From: Raphanus sativus
Taxonomy: Eukaryota > Streptophyta > Magnoliopsida > Brassicales > Brassicaceae
DNA length: 64,000 nucleotides
Direction: 5' to 3'
Assembly (NCBI RefSeq): GCF_000801105.2
Contig: NC_079514.1
Span: forward strand, 124,001 to 188,000
Each line of letters starts with the position of its first letter. The stretch's first letter is position 1. Under the pieces are notes generated by a model. The model worked only from the letters and a program-made list of their open reading frames with translations, was not told where the DNA came from and ran no database searches. Below, piece by piece: positions 55,488 to 64,000 of the stretch. The position numbers were made by a program, and so were the translations under genes.

Positions 55488-57343
55488 ATCAATTTCTGTT
55501 TTTTTTTCTTATCGATTTTGAGATCAGAAGTGTGTTTATATTTATTGTGGATTTGGGGTTTATTACTTGTGACATAAGTTAACTGTAGGTTCGTGTTGGA
55601 GGTTACTTAACGGGTTATTTAGCTTCATGGAGAAAATTTTGCTGTCCGGGGTACGTAAGAATCTTTGCTTTTTCTTTATCCAAAGTTCCAAACCAATAAA
55701 TAGGGTTGTTAATGAAAACAATAGGGAAACCTAATAGGATCAGAGAGCTTTTAGTTCACTTTTTTTTAACACACAAGCTTTTTAGTTCACCAGAATATGA
55801 AACAACTTTGTTTAGTTTTGAGGAAGGAGAATGTACGTAGTCATCTTTTTAAATGAAATGTAATCTGAACTATTGAAACATCCAAACGATATGGTAATGG
55901 GCTTTACTAGATTTTTGGATAACACAAAGACATCTCGGGTCTAACATGGGATCACTCTTCTCTCTTTGTAGCATGGATTTTTTTTTTTAATAGCATGGAT
56001 ATTTGTGTACCGTATTTTTCCTTCAGACGTAATCCGAGCGACTCTTTTCTTTGTTGGCGTGGCCTTTTTTATCGTACAATGAAATGAGGTACTTATTTAT
56101 TTTACCAAGTAGTTGAATGGTGATAGTTGACAATTGATACTAATCCCATGGTACATCATTGATTTCACTTATTATTAAAACAGTAACCAGAAATTAAGCA
56201 AGTAATCAGTCAATGCTTGTGGGGATCTAAATCCATGTTAGATATTTTCAAAAAGAAAATCAGTCAGTGCTTGTGCTTGGTCAAAACTATTTTCTTGTAT
56301 TGGACCGAAAACCCATTCAATTTTTCTTTTATTTTACTGTTAATAATTATTCATTGTATTGAAATTATGTAAACTTAGCAAATTTCACAAATCATGTGAC
56401 GTTATTGCTTTAGTGATTCTATCCACACCAAGGATGCACTTTGTACTAATAGTCTTTAACTTTAAACTCACACAGTCAGAGGTTTTTAATATTAAACAAA
56501 AGGGGGGAAATATGTTTTAGTGGGATGAATATCACATTCTTAACAATTAATCGTGATTGGAGATTAATTGGATCGTAGTTGACATTGATGGAGGATTGAT
56601 ATATCATAAAATTGTTACAACTTAGTTAGATGTTTCAGTTTATTGAAACTCGGTATTAGGATTCCGTAATATGACTATTATGTGATTGCTAAAGAAAAAG
56701 TGGAAAGTCGTGTAAAAGCATCAAACATACTCGACTTTTATGACATACGAAATTGATGAGGTACATATAATATTATATTCTATTTATTTTGTATAGAAAA
56801 GTCGATGTATTATTAGAAATTATCACCAAATCATAGAATAGTATTACGCGTTTTCCCTCGAATGTTTCTCTAAAAAGGCAACTGGTTTATCTTTAATCAC
56901 ATGGCATGCAAGGGGACCAACCTGCCTAACTAGGAATTAATAATTCATTTTATCTTGGGGTCAAATTGGTTTTCATTTATTACATAACCTAAAATTTACG
57001 CTGGTTCTAAAATATGTAAAAAGAAAAATCAAAATGAATGTTTTAAAGTCAATATTGAAAATATTTGTCAAAAAAACAAAGAAAAATCAGTGGAGACTTT
57101 CAAAATATGATCCAATTTTTGTAGAATTTTCTTACACAAACAACGCGGACAAGTGTCTTCGATTTCACATGACTTATCATTATGTAATCTGTATATATGC
57201 ATGCATTTTATTATACCGCAACAAGAATCTCGATCTTTGTTATATATTTTTAAAATCAAGTGTTCGCTGGAAAATGCTCCACTGAAAACAACTGTTTCTT
57301 ATCTTCTTTAATACAGATTCTCGGAGACACAACCAAGTAAATC
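55488..57343. other. Intergenic stretch between NEN-like gene and ascorbate oxidase
   Basis: No gene recognised in 1.85 kb of AT-rich sequence. The first part should hold the NEN promoter; a short leader with a T-run (55499-55510) precedes its start codon. The 57034-57285 frame is low-complexity and not supported. Confidence 0.5.
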
Positions 57344-59407
57344 ATGAGATCCAGTGGATTTTCTGACACAAGTCATGTCTTCACTCTTATGGTCATCTGT
57401 TTCATCACCCTGTTCTCTTCTTCCGTCCTTATTGAGGGAAAGATCCGGCGATTCAAGTGGGAAGTGAAGTATGAGCTTAAGTCACCAGACTGTTTTGAGA
57501 AGCTAGTCATCACAATAAATGGCCAGTTTCCAGGTCCCACCATCAAAGCTCAACAAGGTGACACCATCATCGTCGAGCTCAAGAATAGCTTCATGACTGA
57601 AAATGTCGCTGTCCATTGGCATGGCATCAGACAGGTACGTACACAAATCCTAGTCAAATTTTTATACGGTTTTAGTATGTTTTTTTTTCATTTTTTCAAC
57701 AAACATATCACAACACTCGATGAATGCTTGTGATAAATAATTTGGGTTTCAGATTGGGACACCATGGTTTGATGGAGTAGAAGGTGTTACTCAATGTCCA
57801 ATTCTTCCTGGAGAGATATTCACATACCAGTTCGTCGTTGATAGAGTACAAAGTTCATAAACTCTCAAAAATAGTTTCCAATCTTTCTTTATGCAATTAT
57901 ATTTATTATTCTGTTATTTATATTTATTTTAATTTCCTCTGTAACCTGGGACATACATGTACCATTCACACTATGGGATGCAGAGAGAGAATCTGGATTA
58001 ATAGGAATGATTCGAGTTTCTCCTCCAAGTACAGAACCTGAACCGTAATACGATGATGACCGGAGCCTTTTGTTAACCGATTGGTACCACAAAAGCATGT
58101 CCGAGAAAGCGACCGGTTTAGCATCCATACCCTTTAAATGGGTTGGTGAGCCACAGGTGAATGGATTTCCATATAAGTCAGATTCTTAATTTTTTATTGA
58201 CCTAATTGTTTTTTTTGGATGTTATAATATCAGTCGCTTATGATACAAGGAAGAGGAAGATTCAACTGCACAAACAACTTAATGACTCCTCAGCGCTCGG
58301 AAGCTGAAGTCTGTAACGCTTCAAACGCTGATTGTTCGCGTTTCGTCCTCACGGTTATCCCCGGAAAGACGTACCGGCTTCGAATTGGTAGCTTGACGGC
58401 TCTCTCTGCTCTCAGTTTCCAAATTGAGGTAAGCTAGCTTGAGATGCAAGTAACCATCTTCTTTCCCACTCTGTTTCTGCCTTCCTTTCTCTAATGAGTG
58501 AAATAAAACGATAGGGACATAACTTAACTGTCGTTGAAGCCGATGGACACTACGTTGAACCATTCACTGTGAGGAATCTCTTCATATACTCAGGAGAAAC
58601 TTATTCCGTGCTTCTCAAGGCAGATCAAAACCCTAGCCGAAACTATTGGATCACCACGAACATCGTTAGCCGTCCAGAGAAAACTCCCCCAGCAACCGCT
58701 GTACTCAACTACCACCCTAAACACCCACGTCAGCGTCCTCCGACGCCGGTATCCACCAGCTTTCGGCCGGAATGGAACGACACGCGCCGCCGTCTCACTC
58801 AGAGTCTAGCAATCAAGGCGCGTAAAGGATTCGCACACGCGCCGCCGGAGAATTCCGACAAAGTGATTGTGCTGTTGAATACACAGAACAAAGTTAACGG
58901 ATACATGCGGTGGTCGGTCAACAACGTTTCCTACCAACACCCTACAACGCCATATTTAATTAATCGCGTTAAAGCATAATCTCACACACACATTTGACTG
59001 GCGTTTCACGCCGCCAGAGAGTTACGACTCTAAAAACTACGACATACTTGCGGTTCCCTCAAACGCTAACGCAACTTAAAGTTCAACTCCACCGTGGACG
59101 TTATTTTACAGAACGCTAATACGCTAATGATTTTTGGGTGCTCGGGTATGGTGAAGGGAAGTTTTATGAGTCGGAGGATCCGAAAAGGTATAATCTGTTG
59201 GACCCGATTATGAAAAACACGGTTGCGGTACAACCGTATGGATGGACTGCGCTGCGTTTTAGAGTGGCTAATCCTGGCGTGTGGGCGTTTCATTGCCACA
59301 TCAAGTCGCATTTTTTCATGGGAATGAGGATTGTGTTCGAGTCTGGGATCCATAGGGCTGCTAATTTGCCTTCTTCTATCATGGGTTGTGGTCAGACTAG
59401 ACGCTGA
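57344..59407 (+). pseudogene. L-ascorbate oxidase (multicopper oxidase), inactivated
   Basis: Exon 1 (57344-57634) has a signal peptide and AVHWHGIRQ copper ligands. Exon 2 follows (57753-57834). Exon 3 starts at 57945 with PGTYMYHSHYGMQ. Later exons cover CTNNLMTP to PEKTPPATAVLN (58234-58970). The end at 59130-59407 reads DFWVLGYGEG, FHCHIKSHFF and GCGQTRR. Lesions: acceptor AA instead of AG before exon 3 (57943-57944), 2-bp insertion in the GAGA run near 57985, stop at 58046-58048, frame change near 58970, stop near 59078, and deletion of the HPWHLHGH segment near 59130, removing several copper ligands. Ascorbate oxidases are secreted to the apoplast. Clearly a pseudogene. From memory, Arabidopsis At4g39830 encodes this enzyme. 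Confidence 0.93.
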
Positions 59408-59614
59408 TAATATGTTTTATTAAATCTTTTGGTAATTTTTGTAAGACCAAATAGATGGAATTTACGGAAATGCTTTCTTGATCTTCTTTACAAACGTGAA
59501 CAATGTCTAGAGCTTCCTGTAACAGCAAAGAGTGTTTAAATCAAGCCAAACAGAGATATAAAAGTCTGAAATGAGTAGAAAAGAGGAATAAGAAAGTAAT
59601 TTAGTGAAAAAAAA

Positions 59615-59874
59615 CTCGAGAATTCATTCACAGGTATCCAGACCGGCAGCTTTTCTTATCCAGGAGGTTCAACGCCAACTTAGAGCCAGATGGATATTCT
59701 CTCTAGAGAACAAAGGAATCTCTCCTCTACAGTCACCTTCCTCTCTACTTGGCGTCTTCATTTCGATAGGCAGATTTAGCTCTTTTGTTTAATTTGTTGC
59801 GTTTTCTGTCTTTGAATTTTGTTCTGGTTGTATTTTTCTTTTGAATAAAACGGAAATTTAAAGTGAAAAAAAAA
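59615..59874 (+). mobile_element. 5'-truncated LINE/retroposon, 260 bp
   Basis: Flanked by AATTTAGTGAAAAAAAA (59598-59614 and 59875-59891), with a poly-A tail after gaataaaacggaaatttaaagtg. The interior reads in part VQRQLRARWIFSL, typical of the C-terminal coding end of plant LINEs. Confidence 0.8.
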
Positions 59875-59891
59875 AATTTAGTGAAAAAAAA

Positions 59892-61640
59892 GAAAACAAA
59901 ACAACTTAGGGAAAGAGAGAAAGTAGACCAATTTTATAGTTGAGTCTGTTTGTAAATTGTCCTTTGGGCTTGGTTTTAATAAAACTAAAAGTTGACAAAA
60001 AAAAAGCCTCAAGGGATTAGGTGAAAGTAAAAGTTATAGATTATTATTCTCCATTAGGGACCCGAAAACCAAAGCTCAACGAGCATCATGGGTCTCTGTT
60101 TCTCTTCTCCCAAGGCCACCAGAGGTGGAATCAGTCGCCAGAAATCTTAATAAATCCTGATACACCTAAATCTCTTTAATTCACCCCACTTTTACACACT
60201 AATCAAACTGTCAATAAAATTAGTTAAAAAAAGATTAAAACTTAAAAAAAAAAGCTTAAGAAAAAAAAAGATGCCAATTTAATGCCTTAGTCTGACCGCT
60301 GTTTCTCCAACACATAAGCTTGTTCTCAATCTCTAAAACACTAAACCCAAAATACTAGACGCTAAATTTTTGGGTAAATCCTAAACTCTTATATAAAAAA
60401 TTATTCTAAAAGTTTAGAGTTTATCCAAAGGTTTATGATTTACCTAATGATTTAAGGTTTAGTGTTTAGGAACACCATGTCCAAGCAAATTCTAGTTATG
60501 TTTTGTCTTCTCCATCTTTTTTCTCTCCTCGTTGTTTGATAATATTTCTAAAAAGTACAAAATCTATTTTGATTCAGATCACGGATGAACATGGTTTGAT
60601 TTGGTTTGGAGAAGGAGAAATCGAAATATGATTTGGAAATATATAATCAGAGACTCAATTTGACAAACCTTTGTACTCCTGTAAGCGTAAGCGATAATAG
60701 AAGAAGAGTCCATGGACTGCGTAACAAGTTAGATGAAACAACTAGAACCTCTGTTTGAACAAGCCTCTGTGTTACTCGAACCTCAGTTTGAAACCCCATA
60801 ATCTCTATTTTTAGGGATTAAGAGCAAGCCTCTGCTTTAGAAGAAGCAGCAGACAGAGTACAGCTTTAAGTTAACTTTTTTTTTTCTTAAGCTATTTTCC
60901 TTTTTTCTAAAGTTTTAATTTTTTTATTTGGATATAAAATAATGTTAATATGATTTACAATCAAACTGGGGTATTTCAAAGTTTGATATGATTTATATGA
61001 TTTTTTTCTCTAGTTCACTCCACTTCTAAATACCAATCCCCATAGTCTTAAATTTATAAATTGTAAATGGAAATACTCTTCCAAAAGCTTCATATAAGAG
61101 CATTTGCTAAAGAGCATTTGGGGAGCATTAGCATTTATTAAATATTTTTTCTAAACGTTTTTCTAACCAATGTTGATTGGATAATGTGGAACATAATGTT
61201 AATGCTAATGCTCTACCAATCAAGGCCTTAGACTACCCAAAATTAAGAGTTGCAGAGAAAAAAATAATTGTATTTTTATTGATTTATTAAGCTTTTCTAC
61301 TTGTCAATTGTTTATTTTTTTTTTAATTTTTCACTTTGTCAGAATTTTGTTGGTAAGACTTGAGCTTTAGTATAGAGAATAATCCACACCTCATACTTTT
61401 CGAGTATGTCATTTAAAAGAAACAGCCGTAGGAAAAAAAAGAAAAGAAATGAAGAAGACATGAGTGAACCGGAATTGCAATTTGCAATCAATTGAACCAG
61501 TATCGCTCTAAATCGAATTCTCTGGGTCTGATTGACACAAACAATAGTTTTGGGGGTTTTTGTTTCTGTCTATCTATAGCCTTTCCATCTGATAATTGAA
61601 AATCGCAAATCATCTTCTTCTCTCAAGTTTCAACTACACC
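59892..61640. other. Intergenic stretch with sparse signals
   Basis: Apart from the 60089 scrap, no gene. 60340-60470 contains an inverted-looking pair of phrases (tgggtaaatcctaaactc ... gtttatccaaaggtttatgatttacc). 61080-61225 contains agagcatttgctaaagagcatttgg and later atgctaatgctct, a possible small inverted-repeat element. Confidence 0.4.
60089..60148 (+). pseudogene. N-terminal scrap of a calcium-dependent protein kinase (CPK16-like)
   Basis: From ATG at 60089 the frame reads MGLCFSSPKATRGGISRQKS then stops. Gly2/Cys4 is a myristoylation/palmitoylation signal, and MGLCFSSPKATR equals the start of a CPK16-type CDPK as I remember it. No kinase domain follows within 1.5 kb. Could be the retained 5' end of a lost gene. 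Confidence 0.4.
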
Positions 61641-61651
61641 AGTTTCTCACA

Positions 61652-62614
61652 ATGGACGATCATCCCCATGAAGAATCTTCTGACCTTCAAGAGATTCGCA
61701 GGTTTCTCTATCTCTCTCTCTCTCTCATTCATTGTTCATTACTTGATTTTTTTGGGGCGGCTTGTTCATCTTATTTGTCCGCCATTGATTCTCAGCCCGG
61801 TGAAAGAGCTTCCTTCCGATTCGGAGACTTCGGCTCAAGATCCATCGCTGGATGTAATATTTTTCTTTTCCTTGGAGTTTTCTTTTTCATTCTGTGTTTC
61901 TCATCGAGAAACTACTTTTCTAGTTTTATGTTCTGATCATGAAATTAGGGGTTATATGAGTCAGACGCCTGACTCTCATTGTTACGATTGTTTACAGGAA
62001 GTGGAAGAGGAGATACTCGTTCTTCCGCATTCTGATGTGGTCGAGGGACCTCTTCCCATGGAAGGTAAAGTCTTGGAGATTCCCACTCTGAAATTCACGT
62101 GGACTATCCCCCGTTTCGGCAATCTCGTTCTCAGAAAGATTTACTCTGATGTGTTTGAAGCTGGAGGTTATAAATGGTAAATACCTTATTCAATATTCTT
62201 GTTTGCTTACTTTGCAATTGGTTTTGGGTTTACTGATGTTTGCTTTGCCCAGGAGAATACTGATTTTTCCAATAGGGCGGAATGTCAAAGGCTGTTTGTC
62301 CATGTACTTGGAGGTTGCTGACGCTCAGGATTTGCCTTCCGGGTGGTCCATATATTCACACTTCAGCCTGGCTGTAGTGAATACACCCAACCGCAAATAT
62401 TCCATCAGAAGAGGTATTTATTTGTTTATTTTTTTTCTTTTGAATGAGCTCGTAATTTCTTTCTTTTTGTACGGTTGCAGAGACCCAGCATGAATTCAAT
62501 GTAAAAGCAAAATGTAGGGGGTTTGAGTCATTCATGAATCTCAACGAGCTCCATGATCACACTTGTGGATATTTAGTGGATGATACCATTGTGGTTGAAG
62601 TGGAACTTTGGTAG
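61652..62614 (+). CDS. MATH (TRAF-like) domain protein related to UBP12/UBP13 N-terminus
   Basis: Five exons keep frame: 61652-61701, 61796-61853, 61998-62176, 62253-62413, 62481-62614 (193 residues). An acidic N-terminus with LPHSDVVEGPLPME leads into the MATH domain: LKFTWTIPRFG, YSDVFEAGGYKWRILIFP, LSMYLEVADAQDLPSGW, FSLAVVN, ETQHEFN and GYLVDDTIVVEVEL. In UBP12/13 this N-terminal domain is followed by a ubiquitin-specific protease domain. Here a TAG stop occurs at 62612, but in the same frame the next bases still read VLGYDSKKET, as in the UBP linker, so the stop is secondary. No protease domain follows because a gypsy element begins near 62.67 kb. Could be a truncated gene or a MATH-only protein. 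Confidence 0.65.
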
Positions 62615-62672
62615 GTTCTTGGTTATGACTCAAAAAAAGAGACGTTTGATTCTTCTCGTGGGCGTGGGCAGA

Positions 62673-63052
62673 TGTGACAGAGTCACAAGCAAACCGGTTC
62701 AATCTATCATTTATCAATTTCACTTTTGTCATTTCGGTTTAAACAAACTTAGGCTTTGTCCTATATGCTTTTGCTTTTTTCGCTTTACAGCTAATGAGTC
62801 TTATGACCGTTACCGAGAGCCTTTTATGTATTGTGTGACTGCATTTTGCAGAAGAAAATTACAAATTCAAAGTTATCTTATCCTCTTATTTCTCTTACAC
62901 TCTCAAGCATTTCCACCATTATCATTGAATCTTGCTCCTGCGAGATGATCCTTCTTCCTTGTGATCACTTTCTAGGCCTAGATTTCCCCTATCTTAAGCT
63001 CTTGGTGAGTTCTAGACTGGGTTATTTATCGTTACTGACGCAAGCTGTTCCA
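62673..63052 (+). mobile_element. 5' LTR of a Ty3/gypsy retrotransposon (approximate left limit)
   Basis: The right limit ..gctgttcCA lies immediately before the tRNA primer site. The left limit is inferred from TGTGACAGAGTCACA at 62673 and where UBP-like homology ends; it could also be 62601 (TGGAAC, inverted match to GTTCCA). The 3' LTR is outside the window so the length cannot be checked. Confidence 0.45.
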
Positions 63053-63053
63053 T

Positions 63054-63065
63054 TGGTATCAGAGC
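63054..63065 (+). promoter_or_regulatory. Primer-binding site (initiator Met tRNA)
   Basis: TGGTATCAGAGC is complementary to the 3' end of plant initiator methionine tRNA, the usual primer for plant LTR retrotransposons. It lies one base after the LTR end. Confidence 0.85.
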
Positions 63066-63090
63066 TCTCTCGATTCTCAGAGCTGAAACG

Positions 63091-64000
63091 ATGGTAGAAA
63101 CGCGCCTGCAAGAACGTTCCTTGACCGAACAGGTCGATGAGATCCGGTCTCTTCATGACCTCCTAGAGTCGGAAGTGAAGAACCAATCGGACTCCATCAA
63201 CCCTCTGTTCGATCGTCTCGAAGCAGTGATGTTCAACTCCCTCCCTCCCTTGCAAGCCGTCGGAAAAACCCCCATGGACCCTAGCTCCTCAAACCCTCCC
63301 ACACCCTCAAACCCCTCCCATAATCGACCCCCAGACCCACCTGACCTAACCGGTTACCTCGACAGATACGACGGCGGTCGCCCTTCACCCCGACACCCCT
63401 TAGCATCTCTTCTTTCGAAGCTTGGGTTCCCATCTTTCGATGGCTCTCAACTCCGAGATTGGATCGCTAAATGCGAGCAGTTCTTTGACATCGACGGCAC
63501 ACCGCCGGAACTCCGAGTCCGATTAGCTGCTCTGTATTTCACCGGGAAGGCAACACAGTGGCACAACAACTATATGAGCTCCCGTTACGGCTTGTATCCA
63601 CTGTGGACGGAGTACGTGGTGGCCATTTCCGGTAGGTTCTGCAAGCTCTACGATGACCCTCTGGCGGAACTGGTAGCGTTAAAGCAAGGCTCTGACTCGG
63701 TAGCTGAGTACTTGGAAAAGTTCGAGTCTGCTAGACAGCGTATAACCCTCCCTGAAGCTCACGCTATCAGCGTCTTTCTAGCAAACCTGAACACTCACCT
63801 GTCTCTTCACGCTCGACAGTTTGAGTTTACAACGGTTGCTGGAGCTGCTCGAATCGCCATGCTCCAAGAATCTTCCCTCCTCCACACCCCTGTGAAACCA
63901 CCCACCAAAGCTCCCTTTAATCCATACCAAAAATCCTCTCAACCCTACCACCAAAAACCCCCAAACACAACCCCCCTTCTCCCTTCCCCAACCACTCAAA
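63091..64000 (+). CDS. Ty3/gypsy gag (5' part, runs off the window)
   Basis: An open frame of 303 codons from ATG 63091 to the window edge has no stop. Residues about 1-60 form a coiled coil (TEQVDEIRSLHDLLE). A Pro-rich linker is followed by the retrotransposon gag (capsid) domain: LPSFDG-like FPSFDGSQLRDWIAKCEQFF, ALYFTGKATQWHNNY and EYLEKFESARQRI. The end is Pro/Lys-rich as before the zinc knuckle. Gag packages the element RNA. The intact frame and intact PBS suggest a young element; protease, RT and integrase should follow to the right. Confidence 0.85.
   Translation, partial: MVETRLQERSLTEQVDEIRSLHDLLESEVKNQSDSINPLFDRLEAVMFNSLPPLQAVGKTPMDPSSSNPPTPSNPSHNRPPDPPDLTGYLDRYDGGRPSPRHPLASLLSKLGFPSFDGSQLRDWIAKCEQFFDIDGTPPELRVRLAALYFTGKATQWHNNYMSSRYGLYPLWTEYVVAISGRFCKLYDDPLAELVALKQGSDSVAEYLEKFESARQRITLPEAHAISVFLANLNTHLSLHARQFEFTTVAGAARIAMLQESSLLHTPVKPPTKAPFNPYQKSSQPYHQKPPNTTPLLPSPTTQ

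Noticed and set aside
57034..57285. 83-residue frame upstream of the ascorbate oxidase
   Set aside because: Low-complexity composition and no splice or promoter context.
62601..63052. LTR limits defined by TGGAAC ... GTTCCA
   Set aside because: Perfect short inverted ends, but UBP-like coding similarity (YDSKKET) continues to about 62660, which would then lie inside the LTR. Left open as an alternative rather than used.
1..64000. tRNA, rRNA or CRISPR features
   Set aside because: None found; the only tRNA-related sequence is the 12-base primer-binding site, and tandem repeats lack spacer structure.

Overview
The window is nuclear plant DNA, most likely from Brassica or a close relative in tribe Brassiceae. 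It is AT-rich, intron-rich and full of plant transposon families: CACTA with CACTACAAG ends, Helitrons with 5' TCTAT and 3' GCGCGG hairpin-CTAG ends, a DUF1985-carrying Mutator-like element, hAT MITEs, L1-type LINEs and a Ty3/gypsy element. The single-copy genes CYP96A, ABCD1/CTS, an FLZ zinc finger, a NEN-type exonuclease and an L-ascorbate oxidase are, from memory of the Arabidopsis map, all neighbours near the bottom of Arabidopsis chromosome 4 (about At4g39480-At4g39850). The window therefore looks like a rearranged, fractionated and transposon-invaded copy of that block.

Layout. 1-3335: end of a CACTA element inserted in a CYP96A gene (3336-4499, minus), cutting off its haem-binding C-terminus. 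4.9-8 kb: a Stowaway MITE, a GC-rich hAT-like element, a Helitron terminus. 8-10.5 kb: unidentified minus-strand gene-like pieces. About 10.9-17.6 kb: a Mutator-like element with a spliced acidic/DUF1985 gene, two small GRF-zinc-finger genes facing tail to tail, and a transposase lacking its catalytic middle. 17811-23270: a Helitron with captured kinase and cellulose-synthase pieces and a decayed helicase end. 24.8-25.7 kb: AP-1 mu and coiled-coil pseudogene scraps around a 100-base gap. 25945-27124: an RRM+NYN protein. 27905-35056: a 25-exon peroxisomal ABC transporter ABCD1 with one frameshift in exon 1.

35351-41973: nested insertions (a Helitron and a full-length LINE with a 13-bp target duplication inside what is probably an older Helitron). 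42640-43220: hAT MITE with a perfect 8-bp target duplication. 43522-44151: an unidentified ORF behind a good TATA box. 45237-46697: a NYN-family gene that has lost its catalytic acids and uses three GC-AG introns. 47434-49214: a copied piece of ABCD1 and a NOG1-derived remnant. 50-51 kb: Helitron terminus and a truncated LINE. 51150-51658: FLZ zinc finger. 53.2-53.75 kb: NBP35 and xylose-isomerase fragments. 54139-55487: NEN-like exonuclease with a tiny retroposon in an intron. 57344-59407: dead L-ascorbate oxidase. 61652-62614: MATH-domain remnant of a UBP12/13-type gene. 62.6 kb to the end: start of a Ty3/gypsy element with PBS and gag.

Only a few loci look able to make normal proteins: the RRM-NYN gene, FLZ, the NEN-like gene, possibly the NYN gene, the element-borne DUF1985 and GRF genes, and ABCD1 if the exon-1 frameshift is an error or bypassed. 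I see no operon-like or defence-island system. The main biology is gene disruption, gene-fragment capture and nested transposition. Arabidopsis gene numbers and family alignments are from memory and were not searched.
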